Position numbers and translations under genes: made by a program | From: Metellina segmentata | Taxonomy: Eukaryota > Arthropoda > Arachnida > Araneae > Tetragnathidae | DNA length: 64,000 bases | Assembly (NCBI GenBank): GCA_947359465.1 | Contig: OX375875.1 | Coordinates: 11,253,038 to 11,317,037 of the forward strand | Direction of reading: 5' to 3' | Notes under the pieces: generated by a model | Told to the model about the DNA's origin: nothing | The model's input: the letters and a program-made list of their open reading frames with translations, nothing else | Database searches by the model: none | In this document: positions 1-13,561 of the stretch, piece after piece | Numbering within the stretch: the first letter of the stretch is position 1 | Layout of the letters: each line of letters begins with the position of its first letter

Positions 1-807
1 TTTACTATTTATTGGGTGATAAATACATTCACGCATCGTTAATTATTTCTTACATAGCCCATTTTTGTTTTCATTACCGAAATATACTAGTTCCCGATCT
101 TTTCCAACACCATGGAAGACATTCAATATTCTTTATAGACATTTTAAATATTTTTTTTAATAACTGAAATTCGAACTGCTTTTTCTACGTAATTGCTTAG
201 ATTCTTTTTGTTAAAGATATTTCAAAGCCACTTCTAGAAATGGAATATTTGTTTCATTAAATACTAATACCCCGAAATACCAGTTTCTTAAGTACCTTTG
301 GGAAAATGTGTTCAATCTATAAAAATAAGCGGAAAAAATTAACTTACCATGTAGTCACGAAACTGAGAATTAAAAATTAAGACTTATTTTCTAGTGTCAC
401 AACCTTTTTCGTTCTTTGCATAATATCTTTGCATATTACTTTACTCGGCAACTGTGTTCTGTGTATAAGAGCAGTAATTATACATAAGTCGGAAACATTT
501 GTTTGCAAAGACTTATAAATGCTTTGAGGATTATTCATTATGTTCAACTGTGAAATATTGGAATCCTAAAAGCCGTGGTTAATGTAGGGAACAGTGAAAA
601 ATGTTCCTGTAATGGCCGACATGAGAAAAGAGAAAAAATATTAAGGAAATCATGAATGTGTTCGTGCTTGATACTATGATACTTGTTTATTTTTGATAAT
701 GATAAATGATGAAAAAAAATATATTGATGGCAGCTTATGTTGATAGTGTTTGCAGTTATAATTATGTGTTTTGAAGACAAGTGGTATGTTTCACTGAAAG
801 AAATATT
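1..807. other. AT-rich DNA, no gene seen
   Basis: No coding frame, RNA gene or repeat recognised. Short open frames here have no family signature and look like chance. Confidence 0.6.
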
Positions 808-1090
808 GTAGCGTAAATATTTTTATTAAAAAAAAAAAACGTGCGTACTATAAGTAAATATACATTTTTATTTATGACAAATGCAAGCGTATTAATTTGC
901 GTTTAGTAAGTACTCGCTAAAGTTTCGAAAATTTTTATAAGTCTGACGAAATATTATGTACAAAAATATTTTTACTAAAAAAAGCCAACATACTAAAAGA
1001 TAAACATGCATTTGATTTACGGCAAATGCAATTTGCGCTTATTACGTACTCGTTAGAGTGTCGAAATTTTTACAAATCTAATATGTACAA
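808..1090 (+). repeat. degenerate two-copy tandem repeat, ~150 bp
   Basis: Two related blocks, about 810-958 and 960-1090, each run from an AAATATTTTTA-A/C-TAAAA motif through GACAAATGCA or GGCAAATGCA, a TACTCG motif, AGTxTCGAAA and a terminal TATGTAC. They differ at many positions, so this is an old duplication of unknown function. Confidence 0.6.
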
Positions 1091-2041
1091 TGTTTTCTGA
1101 ATAAATTAGAAAAAATTTAAAAAAATACAAATCTTCGAAAATATTAATAAAAATAATAATGTATACTCAAGCCTATACTTAATACTATATATTCTGAGAG
1201 TAATTACAATGATACAAGGTTTCAATAGACGTTTTATCACTCTTAAAAAATGTGGATTTCTGAGAAGGTCTTAAAAACTGTTTCAGCCTTCTTTTTATGA
1301 ATGCATATCTCTTAAATCACCGTGAGTTTGAAGGATTTAATCTATTTAAGTATCTTCTTTTTAATTTTCAAAAAGTAACGCTTTTAATCTACTAGCATAA
1401 TCAGCAACTGAATAAATTTAAATGCTTTAAGGTATATTTTTCTTGCGTCCCCTTCTAAAGGAACTCTATTTCTAAGGAAAAGGAAAACAGCTAAAAATAC
1501 TTACTGAATGATAACGATGTGTAATTATAAATGGTTTTATAACAAAGTAATTAGTGAAAAGCGGGATATCCGGAAAGAAAATACTAAACTTCATTTCGTG
1601 TTGAAAGTTCGGAAAAAAAAAGCCGAATAGATGGCGCAGATTATGAAAATTTATGAGACACCATTTTTTTTAATCTCCAGACACACCAAAAGTTTGTGTT
1701 TTTATTGGAGTTTTATAGTTAATGGTACTAACGAGATATAGAAAACGACAAAGAGTTTCGAAAAAATAAATGGTTTTTATAATTTATTTAAACATGAACT
1801 AAAATTCGTGATAAAAATATCCCTGGTGTTGAAATAATTGGAATATAAAAGACGTGTTACAAGTGTTGGCTTCTCTATAAATATTAAATGGTTGTTGGCT
1901 CGTTATGTTGAGATCCGAGACTAATTTGACTGTAGAGGAAAACGTAATATATTTACTTTTTGAATGATCTTAATATATCCGTTCGATTGATATTTAATTA
2001 TTGTAGATAGGTTTGATGGTTGCATACATGAAGATGACGGC
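1091..2041. other. AT-rich DNA, no gene seen
   Basis: No recognisable gene or repeat family. Confidence 0.55.
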
Positions 2042-2115
2042 GTATAAAAAAAGTCACGACGATGATACAAAATTGTATAAAAAAAGTCACGACGACGATA
2101 CAAAATTGTATAAAA
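2042..2115 (+). repeat. 33-bp tandem repeat, 2.2 copies
   Basis: The unit GTATAAAAAAAGTCACGACG continues through ATGATACAAAATT. It occurs at 2042-2074 and 2075-2107 with a single base change, and a partial third copy starts at 2108. Confidence 0.85.
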
Positions 2116-2393
2116 CATCCTACAACTCTCGTTTCCGCTTCGTCCTGCATGCTTCTGAATTCATTCCAAGTTATTTTTTTAGTATTCCAATCATGGTTAC
2201 AGTTCACAATATTACGATTTGGCTTGCATGATAAATATTAATCGAACAATAATACATGGATCGTTTGCACGAGCGCAATAAACATTCAGTTTTCGGATCG
2301 GTTTGACGTGCTCAATGCTGTAATTTCAATGAACTTGAATACCAAAAACTACAGAGTATCCTAAAAGTTCCCGTACTTAATTTATTGAAAAAA

Positions 2394-2490
2394 CTAGGGG
2401 TCTCGCACCCTGTTCGCTGACGCTCGCCAACCCCCGGATGATTACTTTGTTGTGGGAACCTATGCTCGCTTCGCTCGCATCAATGAAGAC
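2394..2490 (-). mobile_element. Helitron-like 3' end fragment (minus orientation)
   Basis: On the minus strand the sequence ends in a GC-rich potential hairpin followed by CCCCTAGT, the CTAG-T terminus typical of Helitrons. The adjoining CGCTCGCCAACCCCCGG block recurs in changed form near 20921-21140. The other end was not found. Confidence 0.4.
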
Positions 2491-5030
2491 ATGTGTTCTA
2501 GTAGAAGAAATTGTTTACAAAATGATATTTCAAAAAAATAATTTTCAAATCTAAATTTTCTGTATTACAGAAAAGATTGTATATACAGTACCTCTAAAAT
2601 CAGAATTCAAATGAAAACTTTGAGCAAATTTTAACTCGAAATCTGAGAGCTGCTTTGCAAATTGGATACCCAGCATGTTGTTTGAGTGTACTTTCCTCAG
2701 CACTCTAGCCACCCACACTTTTTCATCGAGTTTGTTGTGGAAAGTTGTAGTGCAACCGAATCTTATTGACTTATAATTGTTGGCTCTGAAAAGGACCGCT
2801 TTTTAAATGGCCCTGAAAAGATCCTCCGCTTTCTTTGATTTCTAATTATAAACTGCAACAGCTCGCCAACAATTCATTTTTTTTTCAATAAAATTTCACC
2901 CGATAACGCTATAAATTCAATTGAGGATCGAGGCTTCGTGGTAAACAAACAATCGCACAATGTTACCGAAACACAATAACAAATAACGCCTTTTTCGTGT
3001 GTCACGTACGAGAATTATATGTATAGATTAAAATAATGGCGAAAAGCACTTTTAACACAACGTAGGAGGAAATTTGAACTTACATTTATAATAAATGTTC
3101 AAAATGCCATATTTCTTATGTATAAGTTAAATTTTCGATAATTTTAAGAGAAAGGTAAGAGAATAACAAAAACATATCTTGTTTGAACAGTAGATATAGA
3201 TCATCACTGTCGTCATCAGCAGGTATGTCACTATCTTTATTTTTCCAGGTAATATCATCTTCCGTTTCATCCCTAGCATTCTATATTCCCGTCTTTATGA
3301 AGTTAACACTTTATGAAGTTCACTTTCACAGTATTTTGAGGAGCCCAATCTTGAACTTTCCATTCACGCAAGTATTCAAAGGATGTTTGTATATGGTTGA
3401 AGCCACTCCAAATAATACCCACGCAAATGATCATCAAAGGCTTCGTTCATGCAAACATTGAGTGACTAGAGAATGGGTTCGAACAGTTGGGATCACCGTG
3501 ATAACAGTTATCGAAATATCCCCCATTCACACGCACACATATCTTCAAATTTTACAACTCGGCCAAAATATCCTGTTGAAGGAAACTTTATAAACTGGTG
3601 CTACATTATACGAATTTCTTAGATTTGTGTAGTTAACGAAGCGAATGAACTAAGGTGCACTTTTCTCTTGATTAAGTATTTAAACAGTTTCTGTAGATAC
3701 TTAACCAGTACCTTGCTTTGTTTGTACCTATGTTGATTATTAATATACCTTTATTTCTCTAAATGTCATCCCGGCGTCTAATCGAATTCTGTTTTAGAAA
3801 TCAAAAGAACTATTCTGTAATCTTCAAACAGAAATTAAGTACTAAAAGGCATTAGGGGGTAAAAAAGACGAGTAGGTTATTACCATCGGCATTAAAAGTC
3901 ACAGAATCTCTTTAATTCGATACTAGACTGAGTTACTACTTCGATTCAGCAATACAAGATTCGAAAGTAATTTTATTTTATTTCTTTGTGTGTAAATATA
4001 TATTTTTGAAAAACCTAGAGACCTTTCTTGCATAAGGGGATACTTATGTGTTCGCTCAAATATTTCTTTCTTAAAACACTTAATATCTATGATATTTCTA
4101 ATTCAATCGAATTTCCCTTTTCATTTTTTAAATTCCTTCCTAACATTTTCCTTTACCGAATAAGTAACTTTTCAAATTACATTTCTTCTTCACATCTTAC
4201 GGTGTTCAATCCTCAATTCCAAATGCTTTTCTATGCATCTAGCTTTTGTTTGTTTAGAAATGAATTTTTCTAAACTCTCATCAATAAAATTACAGAATTG
4301 ATTTTTCTTCTAGTTCTGCCCATCTGTGAATGTAATGCTTAATATTTAATCTAACGCATGGATATCTAACATTTTCCTCAAATCTTTTTTCGATAGCGCA
4401 ATCCATAACAGCAACTCATTTCGACGAAAAAGAAAATCGTTAGTTCAAATAGATCACGAAAATTCGAAACATTCGCCATCTGCTGATGGCAACAGCAAAA
4501 CTAAAAGATGTGATTAAAAAGCTATTTGTTTAGGCTTACATTAGAAAAAATTAAGCAAGCCGGCACGCATTTATTCTTGAGGAGGTTATTATTTACAATA
4601 AGATTTCTTTCTACTTCTACAACAGCTTGTAGTTCGTGATGTAAATAGAATGTTCGATTATGTTGCATGATGATTTTGTATCTAACGTAAGAGGAATGTT
4701 GCTTTTAGAGAATGCTGATTTAATTACTAAAAGCGCAAAAGCTTTTAAATCATTACTCCATATTTGTTTTTGTTTAACATTGTATAAAACTACTAAGCTG
4801 GTGAAAGAGATTGCTTCTATTCTTGAATAATAAGATCTTAACTGCTTGTAAACTTGTTCATTTAACTATTTATAGCAATACTATCGAGAATAAGATGATA
4901 AATAATGGAATTAAATCATCTTGTATTAAAACCGTTATTTTAAGTTAGCTTTATTTGGCAATGTAATATGATTAATGATTATAAGAATAAAAAAATATAA
5001 TACATTAGTTTTCATTTAGCAATCTGGAAT
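2491..5030. other. AT-rich DNA, no gene seen
   Basis: About 2.5 kb without a frame, RNA gene or repeat that I can support. A serine-rich open frame near 3183-3461 has no family signature. Confidence 0.5.
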
Positions 5031-5443
5031 AGGGATGCGACATCGATGTCGATGTTTTTTGTAACATCGATGATTATACTTATCGATGTTTTATTTTTAA
5101 ATAAAAAAAGTACTGTTATAAAAATTTAAAAAATAACCAAGTAGCATAATTTTTATAATCAGCAAATTGAACATACTTTTAGACCAAAGTGGCCAAGGGT
5201 GAAGGGTCTGAAAAGTAGGGATGCGACATCGATGTCGATGTTTTCAAAACATTGATGGTTTAAAAAAACATCGATGTATTGTAGCCGATGTCGCATCACT
5301 AGTTGCAAAACCAGTTTTAAGAAATGTGGATAAAAGTTTAAATACTCTGAATTTTAAAAACATCGATAGTTTGGGGCGATGTATTATCAACATCGATGTT
5401 TTAATTTTGAACATCAATGTTTTGCTGTCGATGTCGCATCACT
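5031..5443. mobile_element. hAT-like MITE with nested copy
   Basis: The left end AGGGATGCGACATCGATG and right end CGATGTCGCATCACT are inverted repeats. The left end recurs at 5217, suggesting a nested or duplicated copy. The flanks 5021-5030 and 5444-5453 match at 9 of 10 bases, a possible target duplication. CATCGATG palindromes recur throughout. There is no coding capacity, so it would be non-autonomous. The hAT assignment rests on end style and is tentative. Confidence 0.55.
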
Positions 5444-5850
5444 AATATGGAATAGTTCTGGTGATGAGTAAACAAATTTGATATAATTAAAGATTCTCAC
5501 AAATGTTATGTGTTAACATGAATTAATAAATTTTAATTAAGATGCAGTTTATAGTAGGTCTCTTTACGAGTCTTCAAATTATTTCAATTTTCTCTAATGA
5601 AAGCGTATGTATTTGGAAGGTGACGTACGAAAGGTTTCATAACACAGACATCGAGATACATTTTGCAAAATTATTATGTATTTATTTTGTTAAAGTAATA
5701 CACCTTGAGTGCTCTTTTCACAAAACAAATGATACAAACGTTTTAAGAAAACATTATGCTCTGTATTATACATTTTAACATGCTATAAAACGTAAGAAAG
5801 ATGGGTCATTGATGTCACATTCAAAACTTTACACGAAATATGATAAAATC
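5444..5850. other. AT-rich DNA, no gene seen
   Basis: The 78-codon open frame at 5542-5778 begins with ATG but has no recognisable motif. I do not call it a gene. Confidence 0.5.
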
Positions 5851-6300
5851 AAGAACGCGAGGTCCTAAAAAGTAGTTAAGATAATTTTAGTACTGTTATA
5901 AGCGAAATGGTTTGGGTGTTGCACAAATTCGTTAAAACTGCATGGATTGTTGTAAAAACAAGAACGTAATACTAAAATATATATTTAAGTTAATTTCGGT
6001 ACTGTTGAAAGATAAACAGTTTGAATGTAGCAAAATTGTTTTAAAACTGCACGAATTATGGTAAAATCAAGATGTAACCCTGAAAAGTAGTTCAGTTTAT
6101 TCTAGTACTGTTGCAAACTAAATTGTTCGTGTCTAGCACAATTGTGTAAGAACTGCACGAGTTCTATTAAAAACAAGAACGCAAACCTAAAAAGTATTTC
6201 AGTTAATTTCAGTACTGAGGTTGGATAAACGATTTGAGTGTAGAAAAATTGTGTTAAAACTGCATGAAATGTGGTGAAAACAAGAACGTAACCCTAAGAC
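5851..6300 (+). repeat. ~108-bp tandem repeat, about four copies
   Basis: The motif AAGAACG (AAGATG once) recurs at 5851, 5960, 6069, 6175 and 6283. Between occurrences the blocks share AAAAGTA, TTTCAGTACTG, a GTAGCAAAATTGT-like stretch and AACTGCACGA. Units have drifted, so this is an old minisatellite. Confidence 0.8.
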
Positions 6301-7939
6301 TGCTTGCACACAACAGACGACTGTCGTGGTTTATTTTATTCCAGAAACAAAACAAAAGAGCTTTTTTTTATTCTGTAGTTCAAGTTTCTATCTTCGCGAT
6401 CGTTAAAGACGGAGTGAAAATTTCAACGGATTTGAAATCTGAGGAAAATTTTGCACCATATCTATATCTTAAATGTGATAATTTTTCAATTGTAACTTTT
6501 ATATTTTCGCAATACGAATTTAGCCGCATTTGACGAAGATATTGATTACGAACACAGAAAGGACCATTTATATCGATTTATAGAAAATATATAACTTGAA
6601 TGGAGTACTTAGATGCCTCAATTTACTGCTTTATATAAATAGCAACTAAAAATAGAATGAATATTTAATCGTATTCGATGTTTTGAAGAGTATACAACAA
6701 AGGGAATAGTAAGTAATTTTAATATCTGAGAGATAACGTATACTGACAATGGTGCGTTTAAGTTTTCATGTGTGGCATATATCTTTAAAATAAAGCTAAA
6801 TTTAAACATTCAATTTTCAGTATCTTTTAATGTCCTTAGCGTGAAATGTGAAAGATAAGTTTCAATTTTCACTCATCTTTCACATCCTCGTGTTCAATTG
6901 AACTCAATATGGCTTTTAAAAATGAACATATTAGCATGATTTACTGAACTTAATTTACTGTGAGCTTATTTTCGTAGAATTTGTATTTTAATCTTGAAGT
7001 TAGTGTTATTACTATTTTTTTTTCGAAATTTTTATATTATATAGACATAAATTCCATTTGCGATATTCAGGTTTTTGACATAAACTGTTTTTTGGTCATT
7101 TTTAAATTGTTTTTAGTTTAGCATATTTCTCACATTTTGTCTTGGGTTTTATTCAAATTTTTTAAGTATTACTCAGTCGTTATACCATTTGTAGTTCCAT
7201 TTGTGCTACAAATCCCTTGAAAGAGAGAAAAATGGATAATTATAATTGGATAGTTTAATTGTAGTTAATGTAACTGATGTGTGTTGTCATATACGCATTT
7301 TATTGGTAGGTAAGTACGTACTTAATACACCTAGTTACATGAAGAAAATTAAGATAAGGTTTAAAATAAACACATAAAAATTTAATTTGAGGTCAGAAGT
7401 GAGGTATTCTTTGCAAATACAATAGGAAAATAACACGTATCGGTCAAAAAAAGTTTCAGTTTAAGGTATAAAAAATAATTTTTTGTTTAGAAAGGTAGAT
7501 TTAAAAATTATATAAATTACCAAAAATAGAATTTAGAAAATAGAAACCTATTCAAAACAAATATACAGTTCCATAAATCGGGAAGAACTGATAACACAGG
7601 ATCTTTGCTATTCATTTTTTTGAACTGTATTTAAGGTACACAGTACCTTTTTTCAAAAATTTTTTCTACAGACAGTAACATTAAAAATAAGTAATGACTT
7701 TTTTTCAGCTTATATAATTAAATTGAATCGAATAAAAAAAAGTCAGTTTAGCAAGAAACATTATAATAAATTAAAAAAAATTGAAATTTTTGAAGTTTTT
7801 ATATAATATTCAATTTTTAATATGTTTTAGTTATTTCAAGAGATTTATATTTCTTGGATAATTGGGAACAATTGTTGAATTTTAATAATTTTTATTGAAG
7901 CTAAACCTAAAAAAAACAATACAAATCTAAAAATATTAA

Positions 7940-7970
<31 letters not shown>

Positions 7971-9218
7971 GACATTAAAAAAAAATTACTTGAACTCTCA
8001 GACCTAAATCATACTAACTTTTATAGTATAAAAAATTAAAGTATCTACAAAAAATTTCTAGACTGTATCTTGTACAGAAAAAAAGCCTTAGGGAATTGAA
8101 AACACTTGCATTCACAAAAATAAAAGTCTGAAAAAAATGCATTTTAAGTTTTTGAAGTCGTAAAACAAAAACTAATAATGCTTGTAGAGATCTAATTTTT
8201 TAATACGTTATTTACCAACTTATAAAATGCACTAAGACACTAATTTAACTCAATGTTAATGATTGAACGCAACAAACATTTTGTTCTAGAATGAATTGTC
8301 AGCTTAAAGCACAAAACTCATCAACTACCATTTTACGGGTAAGATAAAAAGAGATCAGAAATATATTGTCATCTTGTAATACGTTTGAAAAATATACAAC
8401 ACGATCAAGAGGCATGCTCTTTTTGTTTTAGCACTTAAAAACTAATAGTCATTAAACAGCTGTACTGCAAAATTTCTTTACTGTCAGTTAGTGAATGCTT
8501 GAACTACGTCAAATGAAAGTAAGGATATAATACTTAGTTCTAATTACAGAAAATGTTTCGGTACTGTTTATCAGTGCCGTTTAATGTGCTACACTGTGCA
8601 TGGCAAGCGTTTTTGTGCTCATGAAGAAATCCCAACGTGTAGTGAAACTAAAGTTCACTCTATTGTTAACCAATGAGTACCAAAATGTTTTATGAAGTTA
8701 ACCATTTCCTTTTGGGTTGTTACCTTCTTCACTTGACATCAATGAACACATAGCTCCGTGAGACTTTCAGATAACGCAAGTTCCGTCAGACTTAAGACTC
8801 TCAAAATAAGCTGAAGTGAAGGGTGGTGAAGAAGCTGGCCTGATAGTCGGCTGTTTAGCGGTTTTATGATACAAGTGGGCCATATTTGACCAAGGTTCTC
8901 CAAGCACAGGACAGTGTTAAGTGAAAAATATCTGACCTATAAGGGGAGATAATATGTTCGGGCAAAGCATAGGCTGAATTACATTCAGAGCACAGACGAA
9001 AATGCTTGAAACACAATTCGATTATTGTAGGTGTTTACTGCAAAACCTGGAGAAAAAGTAAGGGTTCTCTCTTCCGCCCTTTTTATCCAGGGAGGGACCA
9101 GCAAACAACAGGCGTGCCATCTATAAGTCAGAGGAGGAATTACAAATTTTATTCATACTCACTTAAGTTTTTGAAGAAAATTAATTATTCATAGATAAGT
9201 CCGTAATAATATTGTAAA
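6301..9218. other. AT-rich DNA, no gene seen
   Basis: No gene recognised. Apart from the CT microsatellite at 7940 it is low-complexity AT-rich sequence. A slightly GC-richer patch near 9030-9130 matched nothing I know. Confidence 0.5.
7940..7968. repeat. (CT)n microsatellite
   Basis: An uninterrupted CT dinucleotide run of about 14 units inside AT-rich sequence. Confidence 0.95.
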
Positions 9219-9600
9219 CTAGCTGAATATCCCGGCGTTCTCCGTGTTTCAAATATGACCGCAATATTTCCCTGTGTTAACTCAAATACACAAACTCTGT
9301 AGAATGTGTTTCCTACTGCGACTGCTAAAACATGACAGCGACATTTCACTGCGTAAACTCAAATACAGAAACCCTGTATAACGTGTTTCCTTGCCCAAGT
9401 CCATTTATTGCAGAAAAACAAACTTTACATTTTAAAATTGGGGCTTCGAGGGGCACTTTTAGTGTTCCTTTGTGCCAATTTTCATGACTACAGATTGGTC
9501 TGAAGTCAGGAAAGAAATATCCTATGTTTTTCGCAGTGTTCTAAAGTATAAGTGTACAAAATTTGGTGTGGATTGGTCGAACGGTGTTGATTTGTATATA
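9219..9600 (-). mobile_element. Helitron-like element fragment (minus orientation)
   Basis: On the minus strand the block ends with an AACGCCGGGATATTCAGCTAG terminus, the usual CGCCGGG...CTAG-T form of arthropod Helitron 3' ends. Inside are two related ~125-bp units, each with an ACTCAAATACA-AACTCTGT-like core. The same family occurs inverted at 40375-40584 and 41998-42060. The outer 5' end is not clear. Confidence 0.5.
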
Positions 9601-9869
9601 TAATATACACCCACCCAAAACCACATAGTTATATACATATGGATTATATCGGATTAACAACCGGAGGGTTCCTAATCCGCTACTCTTCCAAATTCAGCTC
9701 CCAATCTATCACCAGTCTCCTAATTCAACAAATAGTCTTTTTCACAACCACGAGACCCAACAGCCTTCTCGTGGGAGTCGATCCAACTAAAGATCGTCGT
9801 GTACGTGAGGAAACTAGGTCCAACCAAAGACCGTTAAGTACACGGGGCTCGTGCGTGTTAAATATGTCG

Positions 9870-10070
9870 TAGCCTCAAGTGTTCCCATGGTTACGTGGTG
9901 TTGAAGAAGTTTGGAGAGTTGGTTACCGGAATAGGTGCTGACCTCGTCTTTTAAACGTGGTTAAAAAATTTTCAGGTTTTGTCCGTAGATATTACTTTTT
10001 AGGATCGATTTCAAACAGTCGGCAATTGCCCATTGTGTTGCTCCAGTATGACGTTAATTCAACTACCTAT
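9870..10070 (+). mobile_element. diverged SINE 3' fragment
   Basis: The sequence GAAGTTTGGAGAGT, later TTGCTCCAGTATGACGTTAA, and the ACTACC tail match the body and end of the SINE at 35958-36293 with many changes. The tRNA-derived head is absent. Confidence 0.55.
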
Positions 10071-10214
10071 GAACCAGGGAGTGAACATGTGCCCGATTTT
10101 CTGGTTGCTCCCACTCACCAACCTCTGATACTAAGCTGTAAGCATTTCTCATTGGTTCCCGAAGATAACTTTTCTATGTGTGCCCTACTATCAAAACATT
10201 TGATACCTATTTAG

Positions 10215-12778
10215 TTAATAAAACTACTTTATTAAGTATAGAAAGTCACTTATAAAAATTATGTAAAGAACTAAAACATTTAATAGCCTAGGACGGATGA
10301 TCTGACCATATATTCTGAAAAAGTATATCACTTTCGGTGACAGAAATCTTAAAAATTAACTTCTTTGTGTTTCTTTCCTCCCCTGTTTAGACTAAGTACG
10401 TATTTTATAGTTTATTTTACCTTTGTTTGTTTTGAAGTAGTACTTGATAGCACAGCTTAAAAATCATTTAAAAAAATGCGAATTTGAAATCCTTCCTCGA
10501 AATTCTTTTGATTTAAATCTATAAAAAAATGTTTGTTTCCTTTGGCAAAATTTGAGGTTCGAACGGTATACTACGATATTTTATCTACTTTCCAAATAAC
10601 GAATACTAGTGAGACTTATAGTACTCGTCACTTTTTTCAAATTTATAAAATATACATTTTAACAACCATATCATCTAAAAGTTAAAACACCTGACTGTCA
10701 AAATTTTAAGGTTTACGAAATTACGATTTGGCGCATATTATACGTCAAATCTTTAATTTACTAAACTTTTCAGCAAATCGCTAGACGCCAAATTCTCGGC
10801 ATAGAAGTAACAAATTAAGTATTCGGTTTTTAAAGTAGGAATGTGTAGTTATTTGTTCAGTAAATGAATACTAGTTAATGAGTGATCAATGAAAAGTGAA
10901 TGTCCATGCCCACATTAAGCAAATAATGCCACATACTAAACTAATTACATTCATATGAACTTTTATAGATTCTCTTGTCTTTATTATTTGTAACTATTAA
11001 TAAATAAGAGGGTTGGTATTACTTGGATTATATAAATAAAGCAGTATTGAAATACATATATTATGATATTGCAATGATTAAAGAAAATTATTACTGTGAA
11101 TTGAAAGCTAACAGTAAATGAAACTGTTAGGGAAATGATTCTCCAATAGCAGAAATTACTTTTTGAATATCCGTGTGTTTTTTAAATTATATTTCATGCA
11201 TTACTGCTTGTCGAATCAAAGTAAATATGGAAAATAAAGTTCTTAATTGAGATGATCCATCTTTGAAAAAATAGTTAAATTATAACAACTGTAAAAAAGA
11301 ATTCAATCTCCCAGATTAATTTATGGAAGTAATTTACTATTTTCATTGATACTTCAGTTCTAACTTCTGTATACTTTAATTCTAAAAGCCAGGTGTTTCT
11401 AGTTTTCAGCATTAAAAAATGCACCTATTTTTGAGTAAATGTCTTCAACATTTGCTAAACTACTTGCACATGCTTTGATTTTCTTGGAAGGAGGCGTATG
11501 ATAAGCAAAAAGAAGCGTGTGAAAAGCAAGATATTTATTTGCTTTTTAAACTATCCTTTGTGTCGACTTGTCAGATTTCATTAGGTAAATGGTGATTTAA
11601 TTACCTCCAGGTAATACTCCGATTTTTAAAAGAATTAGATAGAAAAAGAACGATTTTTAAGCTTGAATTTCATTTCGTCATAAATAATTCAGTTTAATTT
11701 TCTCTCGGGTGCATTGAGATACAAGAAAAAAACAAATATTTTTATAAAACTTCGTTTTACTATTAATAAGTTCTTTAACTAAAAAAGGATATAATTATCA
11801 TAGACGAAGTTAATCTAATATGCGAAAGCATTAAAAGTGCATAATATTTATTGCTTTTTACATATAGGCGAACATATTCTATTCGTTTTCAAAGCATGAG
11901 CCTAAGAGTGCTTTATTATTAAAATGCTAAAAGTATTCAATTATGCTCAAAATTGAAATGGTATTTCATATTTGTGTCACATTATTGATGTTGTTGTTGA
12001 CTTTGCCATTCGAAATTCGTAATGGAGATTGTATATTGAATTAGAGAAATTGTTGTTTTATCTAAATTTAAGACGTCATTTTTAAGAGAAAATATTATTA
12101 GCAATATAATTGTCTAGCAAATTTAATTTATTTTTCCTTTTACATATATTCCTCATTTATAAGTTTTCTAATGTACTACATATTTCGATTTATAATGTAT
12201 TTGCATAAATTTATACTTATGTGTATGTATCCTAGAAATCACGAAAATCGACCAGGTTATCTATATATTTTTAATAATTCAAAATATCTTTTCATTTCTT
12301 AGCTTTCAAGCGATACTACGATCTTGTAAATATTCGAAATAGGTTTTTAGTTACAAGTGTTTTCTTTAGGTACTGTCACCATGAACAGACGTTTCGTTTT
12401 CTGAAGAACTGCGTTTTTGCACTAGGATGCTGTGAACATCTTCTTACATCGTAGCCAGGATTGGGTTCTTTCGTAGCGTATACTTCTTAATAACACATAC
12501 TATTTTTAGATGAATTACACCTTTATTTAAACGACGACACACACACAAATCTATGTACAACAAGTGATAGGAACGATTATTTACACATGCCACGTTTCTA
12601 CCGAATAGACGACACTTTCGTTCTTTTGTATCGACCATCGTATCTATTCTGCGTCTCAGGGAAGCGTTGCGCGCCAGTTCGGCTTAAAGTGCGCATGCGC
12701 GGATCACGACAGATGCTTTGTTCAAAACATGATAACTCCACAATGAATTCCCCTATTATAATTATTTTTGCATTATTA
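10215..12778. other. AT-rich DNA, no gene seen
   Basis: No gene or repeat recognised across about 2.5 kb. A somewhat GC-richer patch at 12590-12730 carries short overlapping frames on both strands without any family signature. Confidence 0.5.
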
Positions 12779-13561
12779 TCTCTAATATTATAAATGGAAG
12801 TGCTTGTTTGTTTGTTTCTTGCACGCAAAGTCCTAACGAATCTATGGCACTTACAGTTATGGGATTTGGCACACAAATAGTCCAAATTGTTTGAAATTTT
12901 AGGGTCGCGGTGAATTTTAAAATTTAATGTAGAACATTTAAAAATTTATTTAATAATTTTTTTCACCGTTCTTTCTGTTTTTGGAAATGAAGAAGCATCA
13001 AAATTTAGACTTTTCACCCTCACGTCACTATTGACGTCAGCCTTTGGAACCATGCCAAATTTTTTGGCCTACCGTCTCGAATGGGAGCGAACAGATTCGA
13101 ATGACCTTCGTTTGATTTGAGATTCATTCATTTTGATTTCCTGAGAAACGGATTCAAGTTTGAAACACGAGAAATTATTAAAATTATCACTAGTGTTCTT
13201 CATTGCTTTTTCCTATCTCAGCGATCGTTAAAGATAGAATGAAAATTTTAACGGATTTGAAATCTGCGGAAAATTTTACACCAGATATATACCTTATACG
13301 TTTGATTTTCTTTTAATAAATAATTTATCAATTAAATATTTATATTTTTATTTATATTTTTGGGTTTGCGAAGCAAACCAACGCCATGGGCAACTCAGTT
13401 ATAGCTGCTATCCAATAGGCTACAAATTAGCAAATCAAATATGAATCCGTGTTGGCTGTTTTCCAAAAGGCTGCGAACTCTCATTTTGTTTGCGAAGGAA
13501 ACCAATAACCCCACAAAAGCAACTGGCACGGGCAACGCCGGGTTAGCCAAGCAGTGGCTAG
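12779..13561 (+). mobile_element. non-autonomous Helitron-like element, copy 1
   Basis: Starts TCTCTAATATTATAAATGG after an A and ends in a GGCAACGCCGGG block then CAGTGGCTAG, so it has the TC start and CTAG end of Helitrons and no inverted repeats. It shares the internal landmark GAATCTATGGCACTTACAGT and the following TTTGGCACACA stretch with the element that directly follows. No Rep/helicase frame is present. Confidence 0.75.

Noticed and set aside
3183..3461. 92-codon forward frame, or an acidic minus-strand reading of the same stretch
   Set aside because: I considered a piggyBac-like N-terminus on the minus strand because of an Asp-rich run, but stops interrupt it and no catalytic motif follows.
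5542..5778. 78-codon ATG-initiated frame
   Set aside because: No motif, AT-rich codon use like the surrounding DNA, and next to a tandem repeat.
9639..10214. Two forward frames as a host gene
   Set aside because: The second lies over a worn SINE tail and neither contains a recognisable motif.
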